In this document: piece after piece, positions 5,832-6,996 of the stretch
How the letters are laid out: each line of letters begins with the position of its first letter
Position numbering within the stretch: the first letter of the stretch is position 1
DNA from: Bacillota bacterium
GTDB taxonomy: Bacteria; Bacillota; Clostridia; Lachnospirales; Cellulosilyticaceae
DNA: 6,996 bases
Direction of reading: 5' to 3'
Assembly: GCA_023415525.1 (NCBI GenBank)
Contig: JAEZKI010000502.1
Coordinates: forward strand, 1 to 6,996
Program-made: the position numbers and the translations under genes
Notes under the pieces: model-generated
The model's database searches: none
Told to the model about the DNA's origin: nothing
What the model saw: the letters and a program-made list of their open reading frames with translations, nothing else

Positions 5832-6996
5832 GTGATTAGAAACAGAATAGTATTAGGGATAAGCCTTTTATTAGCAGGTATTTTTGCAAGCTTTTATGGT
5901 GGAGCCACAGTTTATTTGCTTTTTTATACCCTCCTACTTCTACCTATCGTTAGTTTAATCTATACGGCGTATGTTTATTTTCGACTAGACTTTTATCAGG
6001 AAGTTATTCAAAGGACAGTAATAAAGGAAAAGACAGTGCCTTATTACTTTAAATTAGTGAATAAAGATTATTTGAGTTACTCTCATATTAAATTGCACTT
6101 TTATGAGGAGACCTCGCAGATTCAAGGGAAAGAATTGGAAACTGTCTACTGTATGCTGCCAGGAGATGAAGTAAAGATAGAAGGTTCTCTTTGTTGTAAA
6201 TATAGAGGTCAGTATGAAGTGGGTGTAAAAAGTATAGAGATTGCAGACTTTCTTTACTTGTTTAAAATAAATTATCCTGTTGTGTGGAAGCTTAGATTGA
6301 CTGTCTTGCCAAAGGTTTATGCACTCCATCAACTTCAAGTGAAGACCCTAGATGAAGACCCTAAAAACCTGCAGGCTCACTTAAGTAGAGGAGAGGGTTT
6401 TTTAGAAAGTGAAGTAAGAAAGTATACTGGAAGTGAAGCCAGAAAACGGATTCATTGGAAGGCAAGTGCTAAAAAAGGTGAGTTGCTTGTTCGTCAGTAT
6501 ACAGAGCCAAAACCATTAAGTAATCATATTTTAATCGATTTAACACGTGTAGAAGATGGTGAAGTAGGACGTATTAGAAGAGAAGATTGCCTTTTGACAG
6601 TAGCCTTAAGCTTAGGGAAATACTATCAAGAAAAACATATTAAGTATACAATGCATTGGGAGCAGGGAGGCTTAAAAGAATGTTCTATCCATAATGAGAC
6701 AGATTTTTGGCAGTTTTATAAAAAAGTTGTTGATTTTAAATTTTACTCAGATTTTCCTGTTGAGTCACTTTTGCAAAAGAGTAATTCAGCAGATACAGGT
6801 CATTACTTTTATGTGCTAACTTCTCTGCTGACTGAAAAACTGGGAGAAACGATCTTAAATTGTTTAAAAAGAGGAGATGAGGTAGCCCTTTTATTAATTG
6901 CTCAGCCTTTGGACAAAGAAAACATAAAGTTAAAGGAGATATTAGTGGAGCATGGGGCTAAAGTTTACTCTATTCCCAATCAAGAATGTCTACAAG
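5832..6996 (+). CDS. Membrane-anchored DUF58 protein (3' end beyond window)
   Basis: This gene encodes a DUF58-domain protein of unknown biochemical function, the usual partner of MoxR ATPases. The open frame starts at GTG 5832 and runs without a stop for 388 codons to the window edge, so the C-terminus is missing. Two hydrophobic segments (about 6-23 and 27-50) would anchor it in the membrane. A beta-rich stretch follows, including CKYRGQYEVG (122-131) and the phrase IEIADFLYLF (135-144), both typical of the family. The signature is at about 195-223: VRKYTGSEARKRIHWKASA, then KGELLVRQY. ILIDLT (233-238) sits where the VWA-like fold's first strand and metal-site Asp would be, but the full DxSxS motif is not present. 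An ATG-only search misses the start. The next gene is probably a transglutaminase-like membrane protein, by analogy with other MoxR-DUF58 clusters. Confidence 0.9.
   Translation, partial: MIRNRIVLGISLLLAGIFASFYGGATVYLLFYTLLLLPIVSLIYTAYVYFRLDFYQEVIQRTVIKEKTVPYYFKLVNKDYLSYSHIKLHFYEETSQIQGKELETVYCMLPGDEVKIEGSLCCKYRGQYEVGVKSIEIADFLYLFKINYPVVWKLRLTVLPKVYALHQLQVKTLDEDPKNLQAHLSRGEGFLESEVRKYTGSEARKRIHWKASAKKGELLVRQYTEPKPLSNHILIDLTRVEDGEVGRIRREDCLLTVALSLGKYYQEKHIKYTMHWEQGGLKECSIHNETDFWQFYKKVVDFKFYSDFPVESLLQKSNSADTGHYFYVLTSLLTEKLGETILNCLKRGDEVALLLIAQPLDKENIKLKEILVEHGAKVYSIPNQECLQ

Noticed and set aside
6054..6338. 94-codon minus-strand open frame inside the DUF58 gene
   Set aside because: The + strand frame here carries the recognisable DUF58 sequence, and the antisense frame shows no protein-like motif.

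Overview
The window is AT-rich, densely packed chromosomal DNA with all recognisable genes on the + strand. Strong Shine-Dalgarno sequences, A/T-ending codons, a class I NifS-type desulfurase with a short NifU scaffold, and intrinsic terminators with U-tracts all point to a low-GC Firmicute. The gene set and protein style look most like Clostridia (possibly Lachnospirales-like). No species can be named from the sequence alone.

Region 1 (about 1-2882) is a sulfur-mobilisation and tRNA-thiolation operon. It holds a cysteine desulfurase (nifS/iscS type, 36-1214), an Fe-S scaffold NifU/IscU-like protein with a His/Cys-rich tail (1263-1718), and the tRNA 2-thiouridylase mnmA (1711-2793), whose start overlaps the end of the scaffold gene by 8 bases. 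The desulfurase takes sulfur from cysteine. The scaffold uses it to build Fe-S clusters, and MnmA uses it to thiolate U34 of certain tRNAs. A long stepped hairpin followed by T-runs (2797-2882) closes the operon. The promoter and any upstream regulator (often an Rrf2-family gene in Clostridia) lie outside the window.

Region 2 (about 2883-4770) is a single-gene unit encoding a Na+/phosphate cotransporter of the NptA/PNaS type with a C-terminal PhoU-like domain (3006-4676). Its leader contains a possible -10 box and three short complementary arms. A perfect 16-bp hairpin terminator (4727-4769) follows the gene.

Region 3 (about 4793-6996) starts with an A-rich tract and a good extended -10 promoter. 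It then encodes a MoxR-family AAA+ ATPase (4886-5818) and, 13 bases later, a membrane-anchored DUF58 protein with a GTG start (5832 to the window edge, incomplete). MoxR-DUF58 pairs usually continue into a transglutaminase-like membrane protein, which would lie beyond the window.

Overall this is ordinary core-genome content. I see no mobile element, CRISPR array, RNA gene or clear novel system. The points most worth a second look are the His/Cys tail of the scaffold protein, the Cys-rich MnmA beside its Fe-S/sulfur suppliers, and the alternative hairpins in the phosphate-transporter leader.
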